Source: Pseudomonadota bacterium
Lineage (GTDB): Bacteria; Desulfobacterota; Binatia; Binatales; Binataceae
NCBI GenBank assembly: GCA_021324455.1
Contig: JAJPJA010000142.1
Coordinates: 1 to 32,066 of the forward strand
Direction: 5' to 3'
DNA length: 32,066 nucleotides
Both the position numbers and the translations under genes were made by a program. Under the pieces are notes generated by a model, which saw nothing but the letters and a program-made list of their open reading frames with translations, was not told the DNA's origin and made no database searches. Of this stretch, positions 15,645-24,012 are shown in pieces (positions within the stretch are counted from its first letter, which is position 1; the number at the start of each line of letters is the position of its first letter).

Positions 15645-15669
15645 TTGACTTGCCGGAAACGCATATAAT
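15645..15669 (+). promoter_or_regulatory. Candidate promoter for the tol-pal operon
   Basis: A perfect TATAAT (15664-15669) lies 21 bases before the tolQ ATG. A TTGACT is present at 15645-15650, but the spacer is only 13 bases, too short for a normal sigma-70 site. With a 17-base spacer the -35 would be TACATT, a poor match. The -10 is the strong part of this call. Confidence 0.4.
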
Positions 15670-15690
15670 ACGTTCAAGCTGTAAGTGTTT

Positions 15691-16407
15691 ATGCCACAAG
15701 CCGCGGGCGCGTTGAGTGCTCCGGGAGTGTTCGAACTCCTGGTGGGCACGGGGCCGGTTGTACAGGCCGTACTCTGGATCCTGGTCCTTTTCTCGGTCGT
15801 CAGTTGGGGAATAATCATCTACAAGTTTCGGCAGATAGCGCAGGCGCGGCGGCAGTCGGAGCGCTTTATAACATTGTTCTGGGAATCCAAGAACCTTGCC
15901 GCCATCCACACCGCCAGCGTCAACCTCAAAAGCAGTCCCGTGGCCCAGGTCTTCCGCGCCGGTTACCAGGAGCTGTTGCGCCTGACCCGCGCCAAACGCC
16001 AGGTTGTCAACGCCCCTGAAGGCAGCTTTTCCACTGAACTGGGCGGTGTGGAAAATGTCTTGCGCGCGATGAAACGCGAAGCCAACGTGGAGCTGACCAA
16101 ACTGGAATCGGGCATCACCTTTCTCGCGACCACAGGCTCGACCTGCCCGTTTATCGGCCTGTTCGGCACGGTGTGGGGCATCATGACGGCGTTTTTGGGT
16201 CTGTCGGCGGCGCATTCGTCGAATATCCAGGCGGTGGCGCCCGGTATCGCCGAGGCGCTCATCACCACGGCGGTGGGACTGGTAGCGGCGATTCCGGCGC
16301 AGATGCTGTACAATTTTTTCACTGCGCGGGTGCGCGTGTTGGCGACCGAGATGGAGAATTTCACCTCTGAATTCGTCAACATCGCCGAACGTCATTTCCT
16401 GACGTGA
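15691..16407 (+). CDS. tolQ: Tol-Pal system inner-membrane protein TolQ
   Basis: This encodes a 238-residue MotA/TolQ/ExbB family protein. One span lies at about residues 21-43. A cytoplasmic region with basic helices follows, then two spans around residues 137-165 and 175-200, including GLFGTVWGIMTAFLGL and the GIAEALITTAVGLVAAIPA signature that lines the ion channel. TolQ and TolR form the proton-driven motor that energises TolA for outer-membrane constriction at division. I chose the ATG at 15691. A GTG two codons earlier exists, and neither has a strong ribosome site. It is the first gene of the tolQ-R-A-B-pal-cpoB set. Confidence 0.93.
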   Translation: MPQAAGALSAPGVFELLVGTGPVVQAVLWILVLFSVVSWGIIIYKFRQIAQARRQSERFITLFWESKNLAAIHTASVNLKSSPVAQVFRAGYQELLRLTRAKRQVVNAPEGSFSTELGGVENVLRAMKREANVELTKLESGITFLATTGSTCPFIGLFGTVWGIMTAFLGLSAAHSSNIQAVAPGIAEALITTAVGLVAAIPAQMLYNFFTARVRVLATEMENFTSEFVNIAERHFLT

Positions 16408-16496
16408 TGCGCCGCGGTGCGCCGTTGGGCAAGAGATGCTTGTTCGGGCAACGCTGCAATTTCGTGCCAGGCCAGCGGCGGGGTGAGGTGGGGTAG

Positions 16497-16964
16497 ATGG
16501 CATTCGAGGCCGGTCAGCGCGGCTCCCTGGTTTCGCAGATCAACGTCACTCCGCTGGTCGACGTGATGCTGGTGCTGCTGGTCATCTTTATGGTGACCGC
16601 GCCGATCATCCAGCAGGGCGTCGAGGTCAACGTGCCCAAGGTGCGCGCGGCGGCGCTGCCCGGCGAGGAGCAGCAGTTCGTGGTTTCGATCACGCGCGAC
16701 AAGCAGCTCTATCTCAACGACACGCGGGTCGATACGGACGAACTGACGCAGAAGCTGGCGGCGATTTCGGCCGAACGTCCCGACCGGCAGATTTTCGTCC
16801 GCGCTGACGAAGAGGTGCCCTACGGCGAGGTAATCCGGACCATGGCCGCGATCAAGGCAGCGGGGATTCAAAACGTGGGAATGGTTACGGCGATGCCTGA
16901 AACGGCGGCCGCGTCTGCCGCGCCGCCGGCCCGACGCAGGCATTCACGTGGCTCTGCGCGATAA
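16497..16964 (+). CDS. tolR: Tol-Pal system protein TolR
   Basis: This encodes a 155-residue ExbD/TolR family protein. A short cytoplasmic start is followed by one membrane span (about 21-39) with the proton-carrying Asp22 in TPLVDVMLVLLVIF. The periplasmic domain contains ADEEVPYGEVIRTMAAIKAAG, typical of the family's C-terminal dimerisation fold. The last 25 residues are Ala/Pro- and Arg-rich. GTGGGGTAG lies before the ATG. An 89-base gap separates it from tolQ, and its 3' end overlaps tolA by 17 bases, which suggests translational coupling. Confidence 0.93.
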   Translation: MAFEAGQRGSLVSQINVTPLVDVMLVLLVIFMVTAPIIQQGVEVNVPKVRAAALPGEEQQFVVSITRDKQLYLNDTRVDTDELTQKLAAISAERPDRQIFVRADEEVPYGEVIRTMAAIKAAGIQNVGMVTAMPETAAASAAPPARRRHSRGSAR

Positions 16965-18060
16965 AGACCGCATCCGGCTTAACTACGCGGCTGCGATCGC
17001 CGTCTCGGCGCTGGCCCACGCCGTCTTGCTCTACCTGGCGCTGTTCGCGCTGCCGCGATGGTTCAAGACGGAGGAGACGCCGCCGCCGGCCTACACGGTC
17101 GCAATCGTGGACAATCTGCCCGCCGGCGACCTCGGCACCCATCAGCTCCCCCCGCTGTCGGGCAAGCCTATGCGCAGCAGGCCATTGCCCGCGGAGCGGC
17201 CCGAAAAGACCGGGAAGCAAGCGCCCAAAAAGACTATTCCCGTCGAAGCGCCCGACACCGACCTCAAGGCGCTGGCGCTCAATGCAACCGCGACCGCGGT
17301 TGCCACGCCGGAACCGACGCCCACGCCGACGCCGCAGCCGGTGCAGACTCCGGAGCCTACCGCGGCGGCGACGCCGCCGGCGCCGCCGCCCAGCGCGATG
17401 CCGACGCGCCGGCCCCGTCCGCGTCCGACTTCGCGTCCGGAAGCCCGCAAACACAATCGCCCGCCGCATCCGGCGCCTAAAATCACGCCCAGCGTGATGC
17501 TGGCGCGGGTCAAGCCGCTGCCCAAGGCGCTGCGCACGCCCAGCGTCAAAGAGCGCCTGGCGATGCTGCGCAAGCAGCTGATGGCGGAGCATCTGAAGGA
17601 GTTGGCGCAGGACAAAGCCCGGCGGGCCGAGGACGAGAGCAGCCGCGATGAAAGCAAGGCGGCGGCGTCCGCCGACAGAGGCGCCGGCGGGCCGGTGGCG
17701 GGCGCCTCAAACACCAGCGGACGCGGCTACGGTGTCGGTTCGGGAAGCGGCAGTGCCGGTATTCTTAAGGACCCTGAATTTCTGCTGTATTATCAAAAGG
17801 TGCAGGAGAGGATAAAGGACGCGTGGAGTTTTGCGGGCGGCAGCAGGGAACTCACCACCACGGTCAATTTCGCGATCGCGCCGGACGGCAGACTGACCGG
17901 TCTGGAGGTCGCGCATTCATCCAACAACGCCTCCTTCGATCAGTCAGTGCTGCGGGCGATCCGGCGCGCGGCTCCGTTTCCGCCGCCGCCCGAACACTAC
18001 CGCGACCAATTTGCCCAAGGCGTGCAGGCGGTGTTTGAACTGGGAGAACTGAGTTCGTGA
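16948..18060 (+). CDS. tolA: TolA/TonB-like periplasm-spanning protein
   Basis: This encodes 370 residues. A single N-terminal span (about 12-33) anchors the protein in the inner membrane. Residues 60-170 are Pro/Ala/Thr-rich and 170-270 are charged and helical, then Gly/Ser-rich. The last ~95 residues (from PEFLLYYQKVQERIKDAW) form a TonB/TolA C-terminal domain ending FAQGVQAVFELGE. TolA links the TolQR motor to TolB and Pal. The long central helix of enterobacterial TolA is largely replaced by proline-rich sequence. The start is GTG at 16948, overlapping tolR. The stop overlaps the tolB start (GTGA). Confidence 0.88.
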   Translation: MALRDKDRIRLNYAAAIAVSALAHAVLLYLALFALPRWFKTEETPPPAYTVAIVDNLPAGDLGTHQLPPLSGKPMRSRPLPAERPEKTGKQAPKKTIPVEAPDTDLKALALNATATAVATPEPTPTPTPQPVQTPEPTAAATPPAPPPSAMPTRRPRPRPTSRPEARKHNRPPHPAPKITPSVMLARVKPLPKALRTPSVKERLAMLRKQLMAEHLKELAQDKARRAEDESSRDESKAAASADRGAGGPVAGASNTSGRGYGVGSGSGSAGILKDPEFLLYYQKVQERIKDAWSFAGGSRELTTTVNFAIAPDGRLTGLEVAHSSNNASFDQSVLRAIRRAAPFPPPPEHYRDQFAQGVQAVFELGELSS

Positions 18061-19391
18061 TTGGATTGTGCAAAAGCGCTGCGCGCGCGCTGGCGCGTTG
18101 GGGATGGATGTTGACTGTGCTGGCTCTGGCGATTTCGCCGGCACGCGCCGATCAAATCAGGTTTACCATCGTGGGACCGGGCTCCAAGCTGTCCGCGATC
18201 GCGGTCTCGCAGCTCAAGAACCAGGGCGGCGATGACGACGGCGCGGTGTCAGACCAATTCGTGCACACGGTCTCGCGCGACCTGCAGCTGTCCGGCTTCT
18301 TTCGCCTGATCGATTCGCACGCCTATATCGAGAAAGCGCAGGATTCCGGATTTACCCTGGGCCAGTTCAATTTCGCCGACTGGAGCTCGATTAACGCCGA
18401 GTTCCTGGTCAAGGGCTCGGTCAGCGCCAGCGATCAGCAGGTCACCATCCAGGCCTTTCTATTCGACGTCGCGGGGCAGCGGCAATTGCTCGGCAAACAG
18501 TTCACCGGCGGCGGCGAGGACGTGCCGCGGATGGCCAACCGTTTCGCCGACGCCATCATGCAGGCGGTGACCGGCAGGAAGGGTCCGTTCGACAGCCGCA
18601 TCGCGATGGTCTCGACGCGGGGCGGACGCTTCAAGGAAATCTATACGATGGCAGTTGACGGCGAGGATTTGTTCCGCGTCACCAACAATCCGACCATCAA
18701 TCTGTTTCCCAGCTTCGACCGCGAGGTGCGCCGGGTGGCGTATACTTCATACAAGAGCGGTCAGCCCGGACTTTATGTCTACGACCTCGGCAGCCGCCGC
18801 GAATTCCATATTCCCAGTCCGGCCGGCAATCTGATTGGGGGCACCCTGACGCCGGCCGGCGACGCGGTGGTGGGCGCGGTCGAATCGGGCGGCGCGACCA
18901 ATCTGTACCTGCTGGGACTGGACGGCACGGTGATCCGCCAGCTCACGCATGGCTCTTCGATCAACGTCAGCCCCGCCGTCAGCCCCGACGGTTCACAACT
19001 GGCGTTCACGTCGGATCGGGGCGGGGCGCCGCAAATCTATGTCATGAGCATGAGCGGCGGCGCGCCGCGGCGCATCACCTACAAAGGCAGCTACAACACC
19101 AATCCCGCGTTCTCTCCCGATGGCCGGCAGATCGCGTATCAGAGCCGCAGCGGCGGCGGCTTCGAGATTTTTCGTATCGCCGCGTCGGGCGGATCGCCGG
19201 TCTATCTGACCGACGGACAGCATCCGGCATGGTCGCCCGACGGACGTTATATCGCCTTCAGCATCGGACGCGGCGGCGGACTGGGTTTGTATCTGGTCCA
19301 GGGTGAGGGTGGCAAAGTGGTGGGGAATTTGACAACAAAGGAGGATGGAAATGCGTCGGATCCAGCCTGGTCTTCGTGGTTGGGTGAATAA
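18057..19391 (+). CDS. tolB: Tol-Pal system periplasmic protein TolB
   Basis: This encodes 444 residues. Residues 1-31 are a signal peptide ending SPARA. The N-terminal domain (about 35-170) has LSGFFRLID and FNFADWSSINAEFLVKGSV, as in TolB. The C-terminal six-bladed propeller shows repeated WD40-like units of the type SPDGSQLAFTSDRGGAPQIY, SPDGRQIAYQSRSGGGFEIF and SPDGRYIAFS. TolB is a periplasmic partner that binds Pal and is released by TolA. Translation probably starts at the GTG that overlaps the tolA stop. The 3' end carries the ribosome site and start of pal inside its reading frame. Confidence 0.94.
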   Translation: MIGLCKSAARALARWGWMLTVLALAISPARADQIRFTIVGPGSKLSAIAVSQLKNQGGDDDGAVSDQFVHTVSRDLQLSGFFRLIDSHAYIEKAQDSGFTLGQFNFADWSSINAEFLVKGSVSASDQQVTIQAFLFDVAGQRQLLGKQFTGGGEDVPRMANRFADAIMQAVTGRKGPFDSRIAMVSTRGGRFKEIYTMAVDGEDLFRVTNNPTINLFPSFDREVRRVAYTSYKSGQPGLYVYDLGSRREFHIPSPAGNLIGGTLTPAGDAVVGAVESGGATNLYLLGLDGTVIRQLTHGSSINVSPAVSPDGSQLAFTSDRGGAPQIYVMSMSGGAPRRITYKGSYNTNPAFSPDGRQIAYQSRSGGGFEIFRIAASGGSPVYLTDGQHPAWSPDGRYIAFSIGRGGGLGLYLVQGEGGKVVGNLTTKEDGNASDPAWSSWLGE

Positions 19392-19929
19392 TCATTGCGG
19401 TCTGATACGTTGGGCCGGTGTTGTGGCGATCGCGGCGGCGTTGGCCGCCTGCTCGTCGGCCAAGCCGGCCGCGCAAGGTGCGGGGCCTGAAGGGGCCGGC
19501 ACCGGCCTGGGTGAAAACAACATGGGCGCGGCCGGCGGCGGCTCGCTCAGCCAGTTTCAACGCGGCTCTTTGGGTGCACCGGGCAGCGGCGGTCCGCTGA
19601 CCGATATTCATTTCGACTACGACGATTTCACCATTCGCCCGCAGGACGGCGAGATCCTGCGCAACAATGCCAAATGGCTCAGCGATCACGGCAATACCCG
19701 GGTCCAGGTCGAAGGCCACACCGACGAGCGCGGCTCGGAGGAATACAATTTGGCGCTGGGAGCCAAACGCGCACAGGCGGCCAAGGATTATCTGACCACG
19801 CTGGGCGTGTCCTCCGATCGAATCTCGACCATCAGCTACGGCAAGGAACTGCCGCTGTGCACCGAGCACGACGAAGATTGCTGGGCCCAGAACCGCAGAG
19901 ATCATTTCGTTGTCCAGGGAGGCCAATGA
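19351..19929 (+). CDS. pal: Peptidoglycan-associated lipoprotein Pal
   Basis: This encodes 192 residues. The signal sequence ends in LAAC, giving Cys34 as the lipidation site. A Gly/Ala-rich linker follows, then an OmpA-type peptidoglycan-binding domain (about 80-190). It has IHFDYDDFTIRPQDGEIL, VQVEGHTDERGSEEYNLALG and NRRDHFVV, including the diaminopimelate-binding Asp and Arg residues of the family. It anchors the outer membrane to the cell wall and binds TolB. AAAGGAGG six bases before the ATG at 19351 fixes the start, although an ATG at 19345 is in frame. The gene begins 41 bases inside tolB, and its stop overlaps the cpoB start (ATGA). Confidence 0.94.
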   Translation: MRRIQPGLRGWVNNHCGLIRWAGVVAIAAALAACSSAKPAAQGAGPEGAGTGLGENNMGAAGGGSLSQFQRGSLGAPGSGGPLTDIHFDYDDFTIRPQDGEILRNNAKWLSDHGNTRVQVEGHTDERGSEEYNLALGAKRAQAAKDYLTTLGVSSDRISTISYGKELPLCTEHDEDCWAQNRRDHFVVQGGQ

Positions 19930-21035
19930 TCAGACCTATCGACGCGCCCATCGCGCTGGGCTTTTTGCTGATCGCCGCGGCGTTCATCTGCGGATGCGCC
20001 GAAACGTCGGGCGGCGGCCCGTCCAACGAGGATTTCGAGATCCGGTCGATGATCGCGGCCGACCGTCAGCAGATGCAGGCGATGGACGAACGCCTGCGCC
20101 GCATGGAGAGTCAGATCCAGGATCTGGTGCATAATCCTTCCGCGCCGGTCGCCAGCGAAGGCAACAACCCGCCGCCCGGGGCGCAGACCTCGCCCTCCGC
20201 TCCGGCGCCGCTCGGCGCGCCGCCGGCACCAGTCAATCCTGCGGCGGCACCGCCGATGAATCCGGGCGCCGAGGCCGTTCCGCCCGGCGCCTCAGCCGCG
20301 CCGCCTGAGGGCGCCGAGGGTAGTCCGGAGGGCGGTACCACGGTGGCGCATGCCGGCAACGCCGCAGGCGCGGAAGGCGCCGGCGTCGCGGCGGTAACCC
20401 CTGAGGCGAGCGCCAATGCCGAAGCCGGCGCCGACGATGAGGGCAACAACGCCGGCGAAACCGGCAACGGCGGCGCGCAAGCTGCGGCCAATTCCGCAAC
20501 CGCGTCCGCCAACCCGCCCGCCGCGGAAGAGGGCGGTGAGGAAGTCGCGTCGGTTCCGCCTTCGAGCGGCGAAAACGCGCCCGCCGAATCCGTGCCGCCG
20601 GCCCGCTGGCCCCAGGATCTGACCAGCGAGTTGCAATCGCCGGCCAGCTCCAGGGGCGGTGCCGGCAAACTGTTTCTCAGCGGACTCGACGCGATGAAGA
20701 ACCGCGACTATTCCGCCGCCGTCGAGCGCTTCGCGGCGTTGCAGAAAAAGTATCCGCATTCCGACCTGACCGAGCCCGCCGCCTATTTTTCCGCCAGCGC
20801 GCTCAACGAAATGGGCAAGTACGATCAGGCCATCCTGCAGTACAACGACCTCGTGATGCGCTATCCCAAGGGCAAGTACGCCAGCGAAGCGCTGCTGCGC
20901 GAGGCGGCGGCGTTCGTTCAGATCAATGACAAAGTTGACGCGCGGCTTACGCTGCAGAAGCTGCTCAGCGAGCATGCTGGAACGCCGCAGGCAGCCGCCG
21001 CCGCCGGCATGATGAAGGGCCTGGAATCCGACTGA
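19926..21035 (+). CDS. cpoB: CpoB/YbgF-like lipoprotein with TPR domain and long linker
   Basis: This encodes 369 residues. The N-terminus ends in ICGC, so Cys24 is probably lipidated, whereas the enterobacterial protein is soluble. Residues 35-62 are a coiled-coil-like helix (MIAADRQQMQAMDERLRRME), matching the trimerisation helix of CpoB. Residues 65-235 are a low-complexity Ala/Pro/Glu/Gly linker. The C-terminal part (about 245-365) has tetratricopeptide repeats, with the units GLDAMKNRDYSAAVERFAAL and YDQAILQYNDLVMRYPKGKY. The family coordinates Tol action with septal peptidoglycan synthesis. It overlaps pal by four bases. Its length exceeds the roughly 260 residues of E. coli CpoB, and the extra length is the linker. 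Confidence 0.87.
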   Translation: MIRPIDAPIALGFLLIAAAFICGCAETSGGGPSNEDFEIRSMIAADRQQMQAMDERLRRMESQIQDLVHNPSAPVASEGNNPPPGAQTSPSAPAPLGAPPAPVNPAAAPPMNPGAEAVPPGASAAPPEGAEGSPEGGTTVAHAGNAAGAEGAGVAAVTPEASANAEAGADDEGNNAGETGNGGAQAAANSATASANPPAAEEGGEEVASVPPSSGENAPAESVPPARWPQDLTSELQSPASSRGGAGKLFLSGLDAMKNRDYSAAVERFAALQKKYPHSDLTEPAAYFSASALNEMGKYDQAILQYNDLVMRYPKGKYASEALLREAAAFVQINDKVDARLTLQKLLSEHAGTPQAAAAAGMMKGLESD

Positions 21036-21056
21036 TCCCGCTCGCATCCAATCCCG

Positions 21057-21992
21057 ATGGAAATTATCCGCGATTTGAGTCTGCTGCCCGTGCTCGCGCA
21101 TCCCGTGGTTGCCCTGGGCAATTTCGACGGCGTGCATCTGGGGCATCGCGCAATTTTGAAGGCCGCCATCGATCGCGCCCACAGCGCCGGCGGCAAGGCT
21201 TACGCCCTGACCTTCGACCCGCTGCCGGCCAAGGTTCTCTCGCCGCAGCGCGCGCCGCTGATGCTGATGACGCCGGAGGACAAGCTGGAATATCTGCGCG
21301 GATCGGGCATCGACGGCGTGCTGGTGCTGCGCTTCGATCTCGCCCTCAGCCGCCTCAGTCCGCGCGACTTCGTCAAGGACTATCTGCTGGCGCGGCTCGC
21401 AGTGGAAGCGGTTGTCGTCGGCCACAGCGTCAGCTTCGGGCATAAGCGCACCGGCAACGCCGGCGTGATGGTGGAGCTGGGGCGCGAGTTCGGCTTCGAG
21501 ACCGTTGTGGTCGGTCCGGTGAAGGTCGAGGGCGTTGAGGTCAGCTCGAGCAAGATTCGCGAGTTGATCGCGGCGGGCGACATGGCGCGGGCCGCGGGGC
21601 TGCTGGGACGCGCGCATTTTTTGAGCGGCGTCGTGGTGCATGGACGCGAACGCGGACGAACGATCGGATTTCCCACCGCCAATATCGATTCGAAAACCGA
21701 ATGCGTCCCGCCCGACGGCGTCTATGCCACGCGCATCGTGCTGCCCGACGGCGCCTACGCCTCGATTACCAATATCGGGATGCGTCCGACGTTCAACGAG
21801 ACCGCGCGCTCGATCGAAGCGCACATTTTCGATTTCAACCGCGACATTTACGATCGCGAGGTCAAGCTGGAAATCGTGGAGCGGGTGCGTCCGGAGCGCA
21901 AGTTCGAATCCGGCGAGGCGTTGGGCCGTCAGATCGCCCGGGACCTCAAACGCGCCCGCGAGATTCTGGGAGCATCGGCCCCGGCCAACTGA
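21057..21992 (+). CDS. ribF: Bifunctional riboflavin kinase / FAD synthetase
   Basis: This encodes 311 residues. The N-terminal adenylyltransferase domain shows ALGNFDGVHLGHRAIL, TFDPLPAKVL, VVGHSVSFGHKRTG and VSSSKIRELI. The C-terminal kinase domain shows RTIGFPTANI, PPDGVYATRI, SITNIGMRPTFN and EAHIFDFN. Together they convert riboflavin to FMN and then FAD. All motifs are intact and the length is normal. The gene starts 21 bases after cpoB and is probably read from the same transcript, though it has no direct role in Tol function. It converges with the dehydrogenase gene at 22126-22914, with 133 bases between them. Confidence 0.94.
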   Translation: MEIIRDLSLLPVLAHPVVALGNFDGVHLGHRAILKAAIDRAHSAGGKAYALTFDPLPAKVLSPQRAPLMLMTPEDKLEYLRGSGIDGVLVLRFDLALSRLSPRDFVKDYLLARLAVEAVVVGHSVSFGHKRTGNAGVMVELGREFGFETVVVGPVKVEGVEVSSSKIRELIAAGDMARAAGLLGRAHFLSGVVVHGRERGRTIGFPTANIDSKTECVPPDGVYATRIVLPDGAYASITNIGMRPTFNETARSIEAHIFDFNRDIYDREVKLEIVERVRPERKFESGEALGRQIARDLKRAREILGASAPAN

Positions 21993-22125
21993 CTATATTC
22001 GGCACGCTGGAACGCCTGGCGCCGAAGTATACACATCCGGCGTTTGTATCGTGGCATTCCGATCCGGCGCCGGAGGACCGGCTTTAAGTTGCGTCCGTGC
22101 TTGAACTGCCGCGCTGGCAGTATAC

Positions 22126-22914
22126 TCAGTTCGCCACCATCCGATGACCCACTGTATACCCGCCATCGACGATGATCGCCTGACCGGTAATGAAAGAGGC
22201 GTCGTCGGAGCACAGGAATAGAGCGGTCCGGGCGATTTCCTCCGGCTGTCCGGTGCGGTTGAGCATCGCCATCGACGCGCCGGCGCGCCGCGCACGTTGC
22301 GCGTCTTGCGGTGTCAGGCGGCTGAAGGCGCCGCGCGACCCGCGGGTATCGATAACGCCGGGACATATGCAGTTGGCGCGGATATTATAAGCGGCGTAAT
22401 CCATCGCGATAACCTTGGTCATTGCGATCACGCCGGCCTTGGCGGCGCAGTAATGCGCCCACTGCGGGCTGCCTTCGACACCGAAGATCGAGGCGGTGCT
22501 GAGGATAACTCCGCCGCCGCGTTCCATCATCACGGGCAGCGCGTACTTGCAGCCAAGGAAAACCCCCTTGAGATCCACGTTGAGAGTCCTGTCCCAGTCG
22601 GCCTCGGCCATCAGATGCAACAGTTGGGGGGAGCCGATGCCGGCGTTGTTGTAGAGAATGTCGAGTCCGCCCAGTTTCGCGGCGGTCTCCGCCACCATCC
22701 GCTCGGCATCGGCCGCGACCGCCACGTTGGCCGCGATCGCGACAGCGGCGGTGTGTTGAGACAGCCGATCGGCCACCGAGCGCGCGCGCTTCTCGTTCCA
22801 GTCAACCACGGCAATCCTGGCGCCTTCGCGCGCGAACAGTTCGCATGTCGCTTCGCCGATACCGGAGCCTCCGCCGGTCACCAGGGCAATTTTTCCTTCC
22901 AGCTTTTTCACCAT
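22126..22914 (-). CDS. Short-chain dehydrogenase/reductase (classical type)
   Basis: This encodes 262 residues. TGGGSGIG (13-20) binds NAD(P), and NNAG (89-92) and the catalytic Ser142, Tyr155 and Lys159 (HYCAAKAG) are all present. An Asp at the end of strand 2 (VVDWN) favours NAD over NADP. The C-terminus (ITGQAIIVDGGYTVG) is standard for the family. The substrate is unknown, as many related proteins act on hydroxyacyl, steroid or alicyclic alcohols. A second short-chain dehydrogenase lies 60 bases upstream on the same strand and an amidohydrolase beyond that, so a small catabolic cluster is likely. Confidence 0.88.
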   Translation of the reverse strand: MVKKLEGKIALVTGGGSGIGEATCELFAREGARIAVVDWNEKRARSVADRLSQHTAAVAIAANVAVAADAERMVAETAAKLGGLDILYNNAGIGSPQLLHLMAEADWDRTLNVDLKGVFLGCKYALPVMMERGGGVILSTASIFGVEGSPQWAHYCAAKAGVIAMTKVIAMDYAAYNIRANCICPGVIDTRGSRGAFSRLTPQDAQRARRAGASMAMLNRTGQPEEIARTALFLCSDDASFITGQAIIVDGGYTVGHRMVAN

Positions 22915-22974
22915 TAGAACTCTTTGATGCGACAGGTTGTGGGAGCGATGAGATCAAAAGCGCGTTCGCGCCGT

Positions 22975-23886
22975 TCAGCCGCGGCGCCGCCCCACCACCA
23001 GACGCGTTTCTTCCTCGGTGGTCTGCGGATTTGAATAATTGGTCATGTTCATGATTTCGTCCAGATGCGCGTGGATCGCTTCGGCATTGAACTCCGCCCT
23101 GGAGCCGGCGCGCCACCCGGGGGCTAGCGCGAGGATGGTGCGGGCCACAGTGCCGCCGCCCACCGCGAACATCTCGTGATTGAGCTGGCATTGCTCCGAG
23201 CACAGATAGAGCACCAGCGGCGAGATAAACTCGGCGCTGACCTTTTCGCGGTTGCGTTCCGCCACCACCATTTCGGTCATACGCGTGTATGCATTAGGCA
23301 GAATCACGTTGGAGTAAACGCCATAGGGAGCCCCGGCCAGCGCCATCACATTGGCCAGTCCCACCACGCCCGCCTTGGCCGCGCCGTAGGCGACTCCGTC
23401 GGCGCTGCCGCGCATCCCGCCCGAGGAGGAAGTGAAGACCAACCGCCCGTAGCGCTTTTCCTTCATGATCGGGAAAGCCGCCATCGAAAGATAATACGAA
23501 CCGTTAAGATGCACCGCCAAAGTCACCGCGAAGTCTTCGGGAGTGTGTTCGAGCAACCGCTTATAGCGAATGATGCCGGCGTTGTTGACCACGATATCGA
23601 CCGTGCCGTAGGCGTCCAGAGCGGTGTTGAGAATCGACTGCGCGCCCTCGGGCGTCGCCACCGTGTCGTAATTGGCCACCGCTTCGCCGCCCGCCGCCCT
23701 GATCTCCGCCACCACGCCGTCGGCCGCTGACTGGTTTGCGCCGGTACCGTCAAGGCGCCCGCCTAGGTCGTTGACCACCACCCTGGCGCCGCGTGCCGCC
23801 ATCAGCAGCGCGTGCGAACGGCCCAAGCCGGCGCCCGCCCCGGTGATTATCGCCACCCGATTGTCCAAACGAATTTCCTTCGACAT
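22975..23886 (-). CDS. Short-chain dehydrogenase resembling the hydroxyacyl-CoA dehydrogenase part of peroxisomal MFE-2
   Basis: This encodes 303 residues. TGAGAGLGR near residues 15-23, VVVNDLGG followed by an insertion rich in Gly/Asn, EIRAAGGEAVANYDTV, and Tyr167/Lys171 in VAYGAAKAG match the subgroup that includes the dehydrogenase domain of multifunctional enzyme type 2. That points to a 3-hydroxyacyl-CoA or similar substrate. About 50 residues after the core (from WRAGSRAEFNAEAIHAHL) form the subgroup's C-terminal extension. AAGGAAG precedes the ATG. It lies between the amidohydrolase gene (126-base gap) and the second dehydrogenase gene (60-base gap). Confidence 0.87.
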   Translation of the reverse strand: MSKEIRLDNRVAIITGAGAGLGRSHALLMAARGARVVVNDLGGRLDGTGANQSAADGVVAEIRAAGGEAVANYDTVATPEGAQSILNTALDAYGTVDIVVNNAGIIRYKRLLEHTPEDFAVTLAVHLNGSYYLSMAAFPIMKEKRYGRLVFTSSSGGMRGSADGVAYGAAKAGVVGLANVMALAGAPYGVYSNVILPNAYTRMTEMVVAERNREKVSAEFISPLVLYLCSEQCQLNHEMFAVGGGTVARTILALAPGWRAGSRAEFNAEAIHAHLDEIMNMTNYSNPQTTEEETRLVVGRRRG

Positions 23887-24012
23887 GGTAATTCTTCCTT
23901 CCGCTGCCCGCCGGCGAGCCTCAACGTTGTTTAGCCAACCCGCGGCGCCGGCAAAAGCGGCTGCGGATTTTCCGGCATTGCGCCGGCGGATGAAACCCTG
24001 AGCATCGATGCT

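Noticed and set aside
20292..21824. 510-residue minus-strand frame
   Set aside because: It is antisense to cpoB and ribF, whose motifs are unambiguous. Its protein is His/Arg-rich and shows no domain.
21998..22026. TTCGGC/GCCGAA inverted repeat after ribF
   Set aside because: It has only six pairs around a 17-base loop and no T tract, so it is too weak to call a terminator.
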